NCBI GenBank assembly: GCA_029060725.1
Contig: JAIDTL010000134.1
Location: 18,437-82,436, forward strand
Direction of reading: 5' to 3'
DNA length: 64,000 nt
Source: Muribaculaceae bacterium
GTDB taxonomy: Bacteria; Bacteroidota; Bacteroidia; Bacteroidales; Muribaculaceae
A program made the translations under genes and the position numbers. Shown piece after piece: positions 20,847 to 31,384 of this stretch (positions within the stretch are counted from its first letter, which is position 1; each line of letters starts with the position of its first letter). A model generated the notes under the pieces. That model was given only the letters and a program-made list of their open reading frames with translations, was not told the origin of the DNA and did no database searches.

Positions 20847-23800
20847 ATGCGCTATATTCTATTAGCCTCACTTGCTCTCGGATCTATTTCCGCCTTGGGC
20901 CAGGGCATCGGAATCGTCTCCGACACCGATCCCCTCGCTCCCGGCTACATATACCGTGCCTCTCGGATGCTCTCTACAGGCAACCCCTTGGGCACGACCG
21001 ACCAGATAAATGCCACAAAAGATGATTTCGAGATGCTTTCTCCTGAGCTAAAGGCTGATTGGCTCGCCCGCGAGGGTGCTGCCCTCTTCCTACGTGGGGA
21101 TGCTTCCTGTATAGAAGTCCTCTCACGCCTGGCATCGGAATATCCTACATCCTCGCAGGCTACCCAAGCCTTGCTGACAATGGGCGACTGGTATTGGTAT
21201 CATAAAGAGTGGCACGAGGCTATCAATGAATATGCGAAAGTTGATATCAAAGTTCTTGGATCAGAACAACGTCCGCTCTATACCTATCGGAAGGCGCTTG
21301 CCTATCTGCGCTGTGGACTCCCCGAAAGCGCTGACCCTTTAATCAACTCTATATCCAACGTCCCGGGCTACGAACGCGCCGCAAAATACTACACTGCCTA
21401 TCTGCACTATCTGGATAAGGATTATGACACTGCCTATCGATTGATGGGAGAATTGGTGTCCGTAGGCGAAGTAATAGCTGAAGAATCAGACAATAGACGT
21501 GGTCGACGTGGCTCTGTATCAGGTCTTAATCTTGTCAGAAGGGAGAGTTCTTACATATCCGATGGCATTGAACCTCTCTACTATATGGCGCAGATCGAAT
21601 ATCTGCGCGGACAATATGATGATGTCATCAGCCACTCATCTGCCATTATGGCGAAGAACCCGGTCGATGAACTCCTTCCGGAGCTACACCGCATCGCCGG
21701 ACTAAGCTATTTCAAGAAGAAGGAATATGAAATGGCCCGCCCGCATCTTGAGGAGTTTATCGCTGCCGTGGAATCGCCCAACGATGATGCCCTTTACGCT
21801 TTGGGAGCGATCCAATATGCCGACGGCGACCTCGTGGATGCAGAAAAAAACCTTCGTCAACTTACAGACCGCAACAACGACTTGGCCCAAGGATCTTACC
21901 TATATCTCGGACAAATTTCCGAACGTCGCGGCGACATGAATGCCGCTGCAATGGCATTCGAGAAAGCCGCCAACATGGCCTACGACCAAAATGTGGCTGA
22001 GACCGCACTCTACAACCATATAGTGGCGCTTACGAAAGGGGGCAACGCTCCATTCGCAAGCAACATCACTATGCTTGAAGACTTCCTGACGCGCTATCCC
22101 GATTCTCGATATGCTTCCGACGTTGAAGAGAGTCTCGCGGCCGCATATTTCTACGAGCATGATTATGAAAAGGCTTTAGCCTCCATCAATAAGGTCAGGA
22201 ATCCTTCTGAGGCAACACTTTCCGCTAAACAGAAAATACTCTATAAATTAGGCACCAGCGAAATCACATCGGGCGCTCTTCAGCAAGCCATCAGCCATCT
22301 CGGTGAGGCTGCCGACATGAAATCTACCGACTCTGCCCTTGCCGATGAGTCGCGGCTATGGCTCGCCGAAGCCCTATACAGCTCTGGCGACTACAAGGCA
22401 GCTGCCGCTGCCTACTCTGCAGCTCTCCGCGGATCGATTACCACCGACAACAAGATTACGGCACGCTACGGGCTGGCATATTCCCAATTTAAACTGAAAG
22501 AATGGGGCGAAGCCAGAAAAAACTTCGCAGAAGTGGCTGAAAACCGCAGTGCCCCCTCTTCGATGAAAGGGGATGCAATGGTGCGTGTGGCCGACTGCCT
22601 GCTCTACATCGGTGAATATCAGAAAGCTGCCGATACGTTCCTGCGCGCTTCGCGGGAAGGTGCCGGCGATGCCGATTATGCCACATTCCGCCATGCCGTA
22701 GTGCTTGGAGTCACTGAAGGCACCGACTCAAAGATGAAGAAACTCAATGCCTTCTTGAAGGAAAAGCCATTTTCCAAGTGGACTCCCGAGGTGCTTCTTG
22801 AAGCCGGAAAGACTATGGCAGCCCTCGACAAGCCCGATAAGGCTGCCCCCTACTTCGAAAGACTTCGCCGCGAATATCCCAAAGACAACAAAAGCCGCTC
22901 CGGCTCCCTCTCTCTTGCCCTCGCATACATGAAGCAAGGAGAAGAGGAAAAAGCCAAGGAGACTTATATGGAGATAATCAAAATGTGGCCCACCAGTGAG
23001 GAAGCTTCCATCTCCAACGATGAAATGCGACGCATTACGGCTGCCGACGGGAGCCTGAAGGAATATGCTCGCTTCCTCGAAGGCATCAAGGGGGCGCCGC
23101 AGATTGACCCCGATGAGATGGATTCCATCACATTCGAGGCCGCTGAGACCGCATACGCTGCCAACCAGAGCAACACCATATTGCTCGAGCAATACATCAG
23201 CGACTTCCCCGACGGACGCTATCTCGCCAATGCACTGATGGACCTTGCGGAGGCTGCCGATAGCGAAGGTGATGCGGCAAAGACACTCATTTATCTCGAT
23301 AAACTGCTCTCGACACGAGGCGACGCACCGCAGGTGCCTGCCGCCCTATTCCTACGTGCCGACCTGCTTGAAAATGCAGGCGACATGAAGAAGGCTCTCG
23401 CCAGCTATCTTGATCTTGAGCAACGTGGCGGCCCTGAGTTCGCTCCCGAAGCCATTGCTGGAGTCATGCGCACTACTCAGAATGCCGGCCAACGTACCGA
23501 CTATGCACGCCGCCTCCTTGCCATGGGCGGTGTAAGCGCCGAAGACGCCGAAGAAGCACGATTCTACGAGGCTTCTGGCATGCTCCATAGCTCTCAGAGC
23601 AAGGCTGGAGAAGACGCTTTGAGACTTCTTGCCGCCTCCCCTAACTCCATATCAGGGGCAAAAGCTGCCGTAGAGCTCGGCAACTGGTATTTAGAGCAAG
23701 GAGACACCAAGAATGCACTGACCACTCTCGAAGCTTTCACTGATGCGGGGTCAGTCCACGCCTACTGGTTAGCCCGCGGATTCATATTGCTTGCCGACGC

Positions 23801-23930
23801 TTATCATGCCGACGGCAATGATTATTTAGCCGTGGAATACCTTAAGAGCCTGCAAGAAAACTATCCGGGAGAAGAGACCGACATTTTGGAAGGGATCGAT
23901 GCAAGGATAAAAGAATATTCCGACGAATAG
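20847..23930 (+). CDS. Large tetratricopeptide repeat protein
   Basis: Signal peptide plus many TPR-like repeats over 1027 aa. Confidence 0.85.
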   Translation: MRYILLASLALGSISALGQGIGIVSDTDPLAPGYIYRASRMLSTGNPLGTTDQINATKDDFEMLSPELKADWLAREGAALFLRGDASCIEVLSRLASEYPTSSQATQALLTMGDWYWYHKEWHEAINEYAKVDIKVLGSEQRPLYTYRKALAYLRCGLPESADPLINSISNVPGYERAAKYYTAYLHYLDKDYDTAYRLMGELVSVGEVIAEESDNRRGRRGSVSGLNLVRRESSYISDGIEPLYYMAQIEYLRGQYDDVISHSSAIMAKNPVDELLPELHRIAGLSYFKKKEYEMARPHLEEFIAAVESPNDDALYALGAIQYADGDLVDAEKNLRQLTDRNNDLAQGSYLYLGQISERRGDMNAAAMAFEKAANMAYDQNVAETALYNHIVALTKGGNAPFASNITMLEDFLTRYPDSRYASDVEESLAAAYFYEHDYEKALASINKVRNPSEATLSAKQKILYKLGTSEITSGALQQAISHLGEAADMKSTDSALADESRLWLAEALYSSGDYKAAAAAYSAALRGSITTDNKITARYGLAYSQFKLKEWGEARKNFAEVAENRSAPSSMKGDAMVRVADCLLYIGEYQKAADTFLRASREGAGDADYATFRHAVVLGVTEGTDSKMKKLNAFLKEKPFSKWTPEVLLEAGKTMAALDKPDKAAPYFERLRREYPKDNKSRSGSLSLALAYMKQGEEEKAKETYMEIIKMWPTSEEASISNDEMRRITAADGSLKEYARFLEGIKGAPQIDPDEMDSITFEAAETAYAANQSNTILLEQYISDFPDGRYLANALMDLAEAADSEGDAAKTLIYLDKLLSTRGDAPQVPAALFLRADLLENAGDMKKALASYLDLEQRGGPEFAPEAIAGVMRTTQNAGQRTDYARRLLAMGGVSAEDAEEARFYEASGMLHSSQSKAGEDALRLLAASPNSISGAKAAVELGNWYLEQGDTKNALTTLEAFTDAGSVHAYWLARGFILLADAYHADGNDYLAVEYLKSLQENYPGEETDILEGIDARIKEYSDE

Positions 23931-24004
23931 CGGCCAGCCCCTACCATTGAAATCTAAATTATCAGGGTGTTAAGTTTTATATTCCAATCTTTGAAGTTGA
24001 CTTG

Positions 24005-24089
24005 CCAGCTCGGAGAGCTGGAATGATGCCAAAACCCCGGACTTCAGTCCGGGGAATACATAGCAAAAGATCTGTAGCCTCGGAGAGGC
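24005..24089. repeat. Three-hairpin intergenic palindromic element (REP-like)
   Basis: CCAGCT-CGGAG-AGCTGG (24005-24021); CCCCGGACT-TC-AGTCCGGGG (24035-24054); GCCT-CGGAG-AGGC (24077-24089). Confidence 0.75.
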
Positions 24090-24187
24090 GCTTTATGATA
24101 TAGTCAAGATTTTGGCACATCTAACTGAACATCTTAGTTTATAGTTAATAATTTATAGTTAATAGTTAATAGATCATCGTTGACAAA

Positions 24188-25798
24188 ATGAGGATATTAC
24201 GACATATTATAGCTCTGACGGTCTTGGCATTTGGCGCCGCGACAATGTGGGCGCAAAGCATCACTGAGTCGGTGACTGTAGAAGGAAAGTATACACCGGA
24301 CATCATCCCGGCAGACCGACTTGCATTGCTTCCGGCTACAGTCACGCTTAAAGCTCCGGAATCTCCAATGGCTTACGACCGCAAAGGATTGGCTGCCAAT
24401 TTCGCACCTGACGCGCTCAACATGCCGGCTACCGGTTGGATGTCAACCAAGGCATATAATACATCAAAAGGATATGTCGACTTGTGGCTCGGAAGTTGGC
24501 TCAACTCATCGCTGTCTGCGGGATATAGTGTCATCGACCATCCTGACACTCGCCTTAACGTCTATCTCCAACATAATTCCACCTCTCTATGGCAAGCGTG
24601 GAAAAAGGATGCAGAGGAAGGATTAGCGGCGGCAGACAAACGCTTCCGCTACGACGAATGCATCGGGGCTGATTTTCAAAAGAATCTGACAGGAAAGGGG
24701 ACTGTCAGTGCTGGAATGCAGTATCACTTAGGTTATTTCAACTATTACTCTGCAATCTCGAATGGCATTGAAGACGGCCATTATGTAGCACCGACCCAGA
24801 CACTCAATGACATTAGCGCCAGGGTAAGCTGGAGCGCAAAACCCACCGAAAGACTCGCCTACGACGTAAAGGCAGACGTGAGATATTTCGGATTCCGTGA
24901 AGGAGAACGTGAGACCACCGTCAATGCCGGTGGCGACATTGCATATACCGTCAACGACAAATCACGCCTGAATGCCGAGCTTCTTTACTCCGGAGTCCTC
25001 AACCATATCGGCAACGACGTGAACCGACTGAGGTTCACTCCGGGCTATGAACTCACTATTGCTCCATACTCATTGCTCCGTATAGGAGTCGACGTCGCCA
25101 TGACAACAGACGCGAAAACCCACTTCAGAGCCGCTCCAGACGTCAGATTCTCCACTCGGAAGGGAATCATAGCCTTCGCAGCAAAAGCGGGCGGAGGGAC
25201 GAATCTGCGTACGCTTGCATGGATGCATGCCAACGACTACTACTCCAACCCATTCGCCGGCTGCTTTCAAGCCGCCTACACCCCTCTTGACATCGACCTT
25301 GCCCTCCAACTGAATCCCGGAGGCAAATGGACCGTAGGAGCTCAATGGGAGTGGCGCACCACAAAAGATGAAACCCTGGCAGCCTTATATGCCTCTCCCA
25401 TATACACCGACAATATTCATGGCTTCAGCCTCTCTGTCAACGCCGGATATGAATTCTGCCGCCAGTTCTCCTTTAATGGACGCGCCTCTTGGCAACCACA
25501 AAAGGAGAATACCGGCTTTATGAATGGTTTCGACCGTCCGGAATTGACAGCCGCCCTTTTAGCAGAATCGCACCCTACCGACAAGCTCTCTTTGAAACTT
25601 GACTTTACTCTTCGCGCAAGACGCCAGCTGGGGCTTAGAAGTTTCAGCAGTCTCAATCTGACGGGTGATTATCAGATCTCCGACAAAATCTCTGTGGGAG
25701 CAGCTATATGCAATCTCCTAAATCGCAAGCAGGAAGTGCTGCCGGGATTGCCGATCGAAGGGATTAATGCTACAGCTGGGGTGCAAATCGTATTTTGA
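24188..25798 (+). CDS. TonB-dependent-receptor-like outer-membrane beta-barrel
   Basis: Signal peptide; beta-barrel repeats; C-terminal NLLNRKQEVLPGLPIEGINATAGVQIVF. Confidence 0.75.
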   Translation: MRILRHIIALTVLAFGAATMWAQSITESVTVEGKYTPDIIPADRLALLPATVTLKAPESPMAYDRKGLAANFAPDALNMPATGWMSTKAYNTSKGYVDLWLGSWLNSSLSAGYSVIDHPDTRLNVYLQHNSTSLWQAWKKDAEEGLAAADKRFRYDECIGADFQKNLTGKGTVSAGMQYHLGYFNYYSAISNGIEDGHYVAPTQTLNDISARVSWSAKPTERLAYDVKADVRYFGFREGERETTVNAGGDIAYTVNDKSRLNAELLYSGVLNHIGNDVNRLRFTPGYELTIAPYSLLRIGVDVAMTTDAKTHFRAAPDVRFSTRKGIIAFAAKAGGGTNLRTLAWMHANDYYSNPFAGCFQAAYTPLDIDLALQLNPGGKWTVGAQWEWRTTKDETLAALYASPIYTDNIHGFSLSVNAGYEFCRQFSFNGRASWQPQKENTGFMNGFDRPELTAALLAESHPTDKLSLKLDFTLRARRQLGLRSFSSLNLTGDYQISDKISVGAAICNLLNRKQEVLPGLPIEGINATAGVQIVF

Positions 25799-25935
25799 AG
25801 GCAGAATAGCGAATGTAGGATGATGAATGGAAACTGAAATGGGGGCTTGATTGTTAAGTTGATGACAGGGTAGCAACAAATGCAATTTTAGCCCAATCAG
25901 TTGTAAATAGCCTAAAAAGACCTTAATAAAGAAAT

Positions 25936-26487
25936 ATGAAGAATAAGGATAAAGAAGAGAAGGCTCTTACGCTGGAATATTCCAACGAAGACGACCGCGC
26001 CTACGGACTTGCCGGGATGGCGATCTCTATAGCCGCCTTGGATGCATTCGACCGCGTGGCAGAAGTGAGCCTTGACGGAAAAGACGATACTATGGTGGAG
26101 TTTTCCAATGAGTATTATTTCTCCGGGAGCCCCTCGATATCGCCCAAAAGCACTTGGGACAACCTCGTGCATAATTTTCATATCACGGCGTCGATGGTCA
26201 TCAGCAATGTGATGTCGCGCTCTATGGTGCGCATGCACCGCGATGTCCCGGTCGACGTATTGGGAGCACTCCACGATGAGATCTTGCGTGAAGGACGCGA
26301 CAGCTGCGGACTGGAGGATGATGAGATTGATGCTCTTTTCAATCGCACTCTCAGCTATTCGCGCCGCATTTTCGCCAATCCTCGTCTGCATCCCGCCATC
26401 GACGAGTTTGCACGTGTCATCTCCCGCCGCCGCACTCTCAGCGGCAATGAGATTCGCGATGAGCTTCGCCTCCTCCAGATCATTTAG
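25936..26487 (+). CDS. Conserved hypothetical protein
   Basis: Intact 183-aa ORF, co-directional with mazG-like gene. Confidence 0.7.
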   Translation: MKNKDKEEKALTLEYSNEDDRAYGLAGMAISIAALDAFDRVAEVSLDGKDDTMVEFSNEYYFSGSPSISPKSTWDNLVHNFHITASMVISNVMSRSMVRMHRDVPVDVLGALHDEILREGRDSCGLEDDEIDALFNRTLSYSRRIFANPRLHPAIDEFARVISRRRTLSGNEIRDELRLLQII

Positions 26488-26542
26488 TATTTTAAATTGA
26501 GAATTGAGAATGTTCGACTCAATTTGATAATTAGGATTCTTT

Positions 26543-26884
26543 ATGGAAGAGAATGCGAGCTTGACAGTAAGGGAGATGCAGATGATGGTCGACCGATGGA
26601 TTCAGGATATCGGGAAGGCATATTTCCCGCCCCTTGCCAATATGGCGATACTCACCGAGGAAGTAGGTGAACTCGCCCGGGTCATTGTGCGTCAATACGG
26701 ACCGCAAATCGCCAAGAAAAGCGACCTTGAGCGCAATCTGGAAGAAGAACTCGCTGATGTGCTCTGGGTAGTGGTGTGTCTTGCCAACCAGACTGGAGTG
26801 GACCTCACCGAAGCATTCCGCAAGACTCTCCAAAAAAAGACAGAAAGAGACAAAAATCGTTTTAACAACCTGACAATACAATGA
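26543..26884 (+). CDS. MazG-like nucleotide pyrophosphohydrolase
   Basis: LTEEVGELARVI and LEEELADVLWVVVCLAN motifs. Confidence 0.9.
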   Translation: MEENASLTVREMQMMVDRWIQDIGKAYFPPLANMAILTEEVGELARVIVRQYGPQIAKKSDLERNLEEELADVLWVVVCLANQTGVDLTEAFRKTLQKKTERDKNRFNNLTIQ

Positions 26885-28578
26885 AAAAAAATGCGATTAT
26901 CGAATGCGTCCCCAATTTCAGCGAGGGACGTGATAAAGCGAAAATCAAAGAAATAACAGATGCCATCCAAAGCGTAGAAGGGATCAGCCTCCTCGATGTG
27001 GATCCCGGAGAAGCCACTCACCGTACGGTGGTCACATTCGTCGGTTCGCCGGAAGCCGTAGTAGAGGGAGCTTTCCAAGGCATAAAGAAAGCGGCAGAGG
27101 TCATTGACATGACCACTCACCACGGAGCTCATCCGCGCATGGGCGCTACCGACGTATGCCCGCTGATACCGGTTTCGGGCATCTCCCTTGAAGAGTGTGC
27201 AGAGCTTGCCCGCAAGCTTGCAGAGAGAGTCGCGACAGAGCTGAATATCCCTGTTTATTGCTATGAGGCGGCAGCATTCCGTCCGGAGCGCAAGAACCTG
27301 GCTGTATGCCGCGCAGGAGAGTATGAAGCGCTTCCGCAGAAAATGGGTTCAGAGGAAAAAGGCCCGGATTTCGGCAACCGTCCTTACGACGCAGAGGTAG
27401 CGAAGACGGGAGCCACCACCATTGGAGCCCGCGACTTCCTGATAGCCGTCAATTTCAACCTTAACACCACATCCACACGCCGAGCCAATGCCATAGCCTT
27501 TGATGTCCGCGAGAAAGGACGTCCGATGCGCGAAGGTGGCAAAGTGACCGGCAAACCGATAAAGGATGAGAATGGCAAGCCCGTAATGATTCCCGGCACA
27601 CTGAAGGGAACGAAAGCCATTGGATGGTATATCGACGAGTATGGCATAGCCCAGGTGTCGATGAATATCACAGACATCGCCCAGGTGCCCCTTCACGAGG
27701 CGTTTGACGAGGTTTGTCGTAAGGCTGATAGCAGAGGTGTCAGAGTCACAGGAACGGAGATTGTAGGGCTTGTGCCGAAGCGGACACTCATAGATGCAGG
27801 AAAGCACTTCCTTCGCAAGCAGCAACGCAGCTGTGGCATCCCGGAAAGCGAGATAATACGCATCGCCATAAAGTCGATGGGGCTCGACCAGCTTTCACCG
27901 TTCGACCCGAAGCAGAAAGTGATAGAATATCTGATTGAGGACAATACCGAAAAGAAACTCGTAGACCTCACAGCGAAAGGATTTGCAGAAGAGACCGCAT
28001 CTGAATCCCCGGCACCTGGAGGCGGTAGCATTTCAGCCTATATGGGAGCCCTTGGAGCCGCACTCGGCACAATGGTGGCAAATCTTACTGCACATAAAGC
28101 CTCCTACGACGACCGATGGGAAGAATTCTCAGATGCTGCAGAGATCGGGCAGCACCTCATGGAAGAACTGCTCCACCTCGTAGACGAAGACACGGCTGCA
28201 TTCAACCGTATCATGGCAGTATTTGCCATGCCGAAGAAGACCGACGAGGAGAAAGCAGCGCGTGCGGAAGCAATGGAAGCGGCTACACTATATGCTACGC
28301 AAGTGCCATTGAAGACCATGAAGAAAGCGTATGAAGTCTTCGACCTGGTAGAGAACATGGCAGCCGACGGCAACCCCTCGTCAGTCACCGACGCCGGCGT
28401 AGGAGCATTGGCAGCGCGGGCTGCAGTACGCGGAGCCGGGCTCAACGTCCGGATCAACGCAGCGGGCCTCAAAGACCGCGACAAAGCAACCTCACTGGTA
28501 GAGGAAGCCGCCGAACTGGAGCGACTTGCCGAAGAGCGCGAGACCGCCATCCTCAACATAGTAAACTCCAAAATCTAA
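26881..28578 (+). CDS. ftcD: Glutamate formimidoyltransferase / formimidoyltetrahydrofolate cyclodeaminase
   Basis: IIECVPNFSEGRD; C-terminal cyclodeaminase SPAPGGGSISAYMGALGAAL. Confidence 0.96.
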   Translation: MKKNAIIECVPNFSEGRDKAKIKEITDAIQSVEGISLLDVDPGEATHRTVVTFVGSPEAVVEGAFQGIKKAAEVIDMTTHHGAHPRMGATDVCPLIPVSGISLEECAELARKLAERVATELNIPVYCYEAAAFRPERKNLAVCRAGEYEALPQKMGSEEKGPDFGNRPYDAEVAKTGATTIGARDFLIAVNFNLNTTSTRRANAIAFDVREKGRPMREGGKVTGKPIKDENGKPVMIPGTLKGTKAIGWYIDEYGIAQVSMNITDIAQVPLHEAFDEVCRKADSRGVRVTGTEIVGLVPKRTLIDAGKHFLRKQQRSCGIPESEIIRIAIKSMGLDQLSPFDPKQKVIEYLIEDNTEKKLVDLTAKGFAEETASESPAPGGGSISAYMGALGAALGTMVANLTAHKASYDDRWEEFSDAAEIGQHLMEELLHLVDEDTAAFNRIMAVFAMPKKTDEEKAARAEAMEAATLYATQVPLKTMKKAYEVFDLVENMAADGNPSSVTDAGVGALAARAAVRGAGLNVRINAAGLKDRDKATSLVEEAAELERLAEERETAILNIVNSKI

Positions 28579-28591
28579 TAACAACACCAAA

Positions 28592-28622
28592 CGCCACCCC
28601 GGTCGCGGGGTGGCGATTTTTA
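28592..28622 (+). terminator. Rho-independent terminator after ftcD
   Basis: CGCCACCCC-GGTCGC-GGGGTGGCG followed by ATTTTTAT. Confidence 0.88.
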
Positions 28623-28717
28623 TATGCAGACATCGGGAATTATAATAATATTATTATCTATAAAACAATTCTGATATTTGTTACGTTATTAAGGTATCAA
28701 CTAAAAATCAGAGTATC

Positions 28718-28966
28718 ATGCAAGCAAGGATATCCAGAATCGGCACATCATTAGGAGTCATCATACCGCGACACATCACTAAAGAAGGAGGTTTTCAAAA
28801 AGGACTGCCTGTAGACATTACTTTAGAAAACGACAAGATCATGATCTCAAAGGTTCCTGACGTTAGAAAAGGATGGGCTGAAGCCTTCGCCGCATACGCC
28901 AAAAACGGAGAGGATGCACTTGTCATGCCCGACTATCTTGATTCGGAAGCAATTGACTTGATATAA
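28718..28966 (+). CDS. AbrB/MazE-like antitoxin
   Basis: ISRIGTSLGVIIPRHI SpoVT/AbrB fold N-terminus; directly upstream of PemK/MazF. Confidence 0.85.
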   Translation: MQARISRIGTSLGVIIPRHITKEGGFQKGLPVDITLENDKIMISKVPDVRKGWAEAFAAYAKNGEDALVMPDYLDSEAIDLI

Positions 28967-28999
28967 TACTATTAAGAAAATGCAATTATAGAAATAACA

Positions 29000-29332
29000 A
29001 TGAATAGGTTCTCCATTGTTTTAGTCAACCTTGACCCAACCATCGGTCATGAAGTAAAGAAGACGCGCCCGTGCGTGATCTTGTCTCCGGATGAAATGAA
29101 TAATGTACTTAAGACCATAATAGTTGCACCGATAACGTCTACAGATCGAGCGATACCGACAAGGATATTGCTTCGAGCTACGTCCGACAGTGGACTATCC
29201 AATGACAGTTACGCCATGCTTGATCAGATTAAGACAATCGACAAAACCAGAGTCATAAAGCTATTGGGAACAGTTTCTGCCCGAGAGCAACATGAATTGA
29301 CATCCAGCCTTCAAGAATTATTCGCCTTGTAA
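29000..29332 (+). CDS. PemK/MazF-family endoribonuclease toxin
   Basis: VNLDPTIGHEVKKTRPCVILSPDEMN; IIVAPITS; QIKTIDKTR. Confidence 0.92.
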   Translation: MNRFSIVLVNLDPTIGHEVKKTRPCVILSPDEMNNVLKTIIVAPITSTDRAIPTRILLRATSDSGLSNDSYAMLDQIKTIDKTRVIKLLGTVSAREQHELTSSLQELFAL

Positions 29333-29378
29333 TCGAAGAAAAAATTGCTTATATCCTACCCCTACAATGCCAAATTAA

Positions 29379-29468
29379 TTATCTGCGCCCTCTCCACCAA
29401 GAAACAGCAATCGCCGCCAAAACGGCGGCGACGAAAGCTATTATTATTCTATTATCATTTGATAAGTA
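29379..29468 (-). pseudogene. Degenerate small hydrophobic peptide reading frame (copy A)
   Basis: Minus-strand frame ...RIIIAFVAAVLAAIAVSWWRGRR*, no ATG/GTG/TTG start found; homologous to copy B. Confidence 0.4.
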
Positions 29469-29618
29469 TATTATTCTGAAATGTCAATATACTTTGTGGA
29501 GCCATCAGTAATAGAATGATGAGTCAAAATATTAGAGCAATAGGGGCATGGTGAGGAAAGTCGCGACATCCATTACAGGAATGTCTGAATCGGCTTTGGA
29601 ATACTTCCACAAACCTCT

Positions 29619-29849
29619 TCATTTACTTAGAAGATATTGGGTCTTGGGATCTTCAGCATCGATCATATCCTTTGAAATGCAGCCAGACAACTTATCGAAA
29701 GCTTCAAGGCGTTTATCGATTTTATTCGAAGTCGATTTGGGCTCGGAATACGTTACAATCGTATTTTTTACACCTCTCATCAGGTTGATTGCACTTCTGA
29801 TTATATTCATATTGGAACCCTCCTCCAATGTCACCACTATTTGCGTCAT
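29619..29849 (-). CDS. Small antitoxin-like protein
   Basis: MTQIVVTLEEGSNMNIIRSAINLMRGVKNTIVTY...; 76 aa, antitoxin-like layout; next frame in ATG context encodes only 32 aa. Confidence 0.45.
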   Translation of the reverse strand: MTQIVVTLEEGSNMNIIRSAINLMRGVKNTIVTYSEPKSTSNKIDKRLEAFDKLSGCISKDMIDAEDPKTQYLLSK

Positions 29850-30056
29850 AAAATGCTTATTTGAAATTATAATGTGTTTATATAACGCATAGAAATGCCA
29901 CTTTGTTGTAGCACCCTAGCGCTACCAACGCATAGTTCAAAATGCATCCTTACAGTCATCGCCACCAGTTCGGCATAGATGAAGCGATCTTGCCTCAGCA
30001 CTTTCACAATTAGATTTTCTTGATATGGAAAGCATCGTCGTTTTAACGAAAATTTT

Positions 30057-30140
30057 TCACGATCTCTCATTTTTCCACTTAAAAACAGCAATCGCCGCCA
30101 AAGAGGCGGCGATGAAAGCGATTATTATGTATTCCACCAT
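30057..30140 (-). CDS. 27-aa hydrophobic peptide (copy B)
   Basis: MVEYIIIAFIAASLAAIAVFKWKNERS*; one TM helix and basic tail; not in the ORF track because too short. Confidence 0.45.
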   Translation of the reverse strand: MVEYIIIAFIAASLAAIAVFKWKNERS

Positions 30141-30213
30141 CGTTAATCGTTGATAGTTGATCGTTGATCGTTGATCGTTTATCGTTGATAATTGATCGTT
30201 GATCATTGATCGT
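30141..30213. repeat. Tandem GTTGATCGTTGATCGTT simple repeat
   Basis: Roughly 10-11-bp period degenerate repeats immediately after gmd. Confidence 0.8.
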
Positions 30214-31304
30214 TACTTGACGATCCCCTTTTCGAGGTATTCTTCGAGGTTCAGGCGTACTTTTTCACCGGCACGTTCTACTGCAACTTTCGCCATATCT
30301 GCATCGACCATAAGGTTGACAAGCTGCTCAAAAGATGTCTTCTTTGTCGGATCCCAACCCAATTTCTGCTTAGCCTTTGTCGGGTCTCCCCAGAGATTCA
30401 CAACGTCTGTCGGACGGTAGAAGTCAGGGGAAACTTCAATTACTACCTTACCCGTAGCCTTGTCAATGCCTTTCTCGTCAACTCCCTCACCCACAAATTC
30501 CAGTTCGATTCCGGCTCTACGGAAAGCATAGAGACAGAATTCGCGTACTGAATGCTGTTCACCTGTAGCGATGACATAGTCTTCGGGTTCCGGTTGCTGA
30601 AGAATCAGCCACATACATTCCACATAGTCTTTTGCATATCCCCAGTCTCGAAGCGAATCGAGGTTGCCGAGATAAAGTTTCTCCTGCTTTCCCTGCGCTA
30701 TGCGGGCGGCAGCCAGAGTAATCTTGCGGGTCACAAAAGTCTCCCCGCGACGCTCGCTTTCGTGATTGAAGAGGATTCCCGAGCAAGCAAACATATTGTA
30801 AGCCTCGCGATACTCCTTCACAATCCAGAAACCGTAAAGCTTCGCAACGGCATACGGAGAGTAAGGGTGGAACGGAGTATTCTCATTCTGTGGCACCTCT
30901 TCCACCTTGCCATATAGTTCTGAAGTCGAAGCCTGATAGAATCGGCAAGTCTCAGCAAGACCGCATTGCCGTATACCCTCCAAGAGACGGAGCACGCCCG
31001 TGGCATCCACATCAGCGGTAAACTCAGGGGAATCAAAGCTGACCTGCACATGACTCTGCGCAGCGAGGTTGTACACCTCATCAGGACGAACTTTATTGAG
31101 CACCTGTATAATCGACATCGAATCGCCGAGGTCAGCATAGTGGAGGTGGAATTGAGGATGACCCTCGAGGTGTGCGATACGCTCACGGAAATCCACAGAA
31201 GAACGGCGTATGGTGCCGTGTACGTCATATCCTTTCTCTATTAGGAGTTCAGCAAGATACGACCCGTCTTGGCCTGTGATACCTGTGATTAGAGCTGTTT
31301 TCAT
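30213..31304 (-). CDS. gmd: GDP-mannose 4,6-dehydratase
   Basis: [33 protein letters not shown]. Confidence 0.97.
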   Translation of the reverse strand: MKTALITGITGQDGSYLAELLIEKGYDVHGTIRRSSVDFRERIAHLEGHPQFHLHYADLGDSMSIIQVLNKVRPDEVYNLAAQSHVQVSFDSPEFTADVDATGVLRLLEGIRQCGLAETCRFYQASTSELYGKVEEVPQNENTPFHPYSPYAVAKLYGFWIVKEYREAYNMFACSGILFNHESERRGETFVTRKITLAAARIAQGKQEKLYLGNLDSLRDWGYAKDYVECMWLILQQPEPEDYVIATGEQHSVREFCLYAFRRAGIELEFVGEGVDEKGIDKATGKVVIEVSPDFYRPTDVVNLWGDPTKAKQKLGWDPTKKTSFEQLVNLMVDADMAKVAVERAGEKVRLNLEEYLEKGIVK

Positions 31305-31384
31305 ATATATTCTTGAGTTTTTTCGTAGTTATCAAAGTTCTCAGAGTTGTCAGAGTTTTCGTAATTTTCAGATTTAGTAACAGA

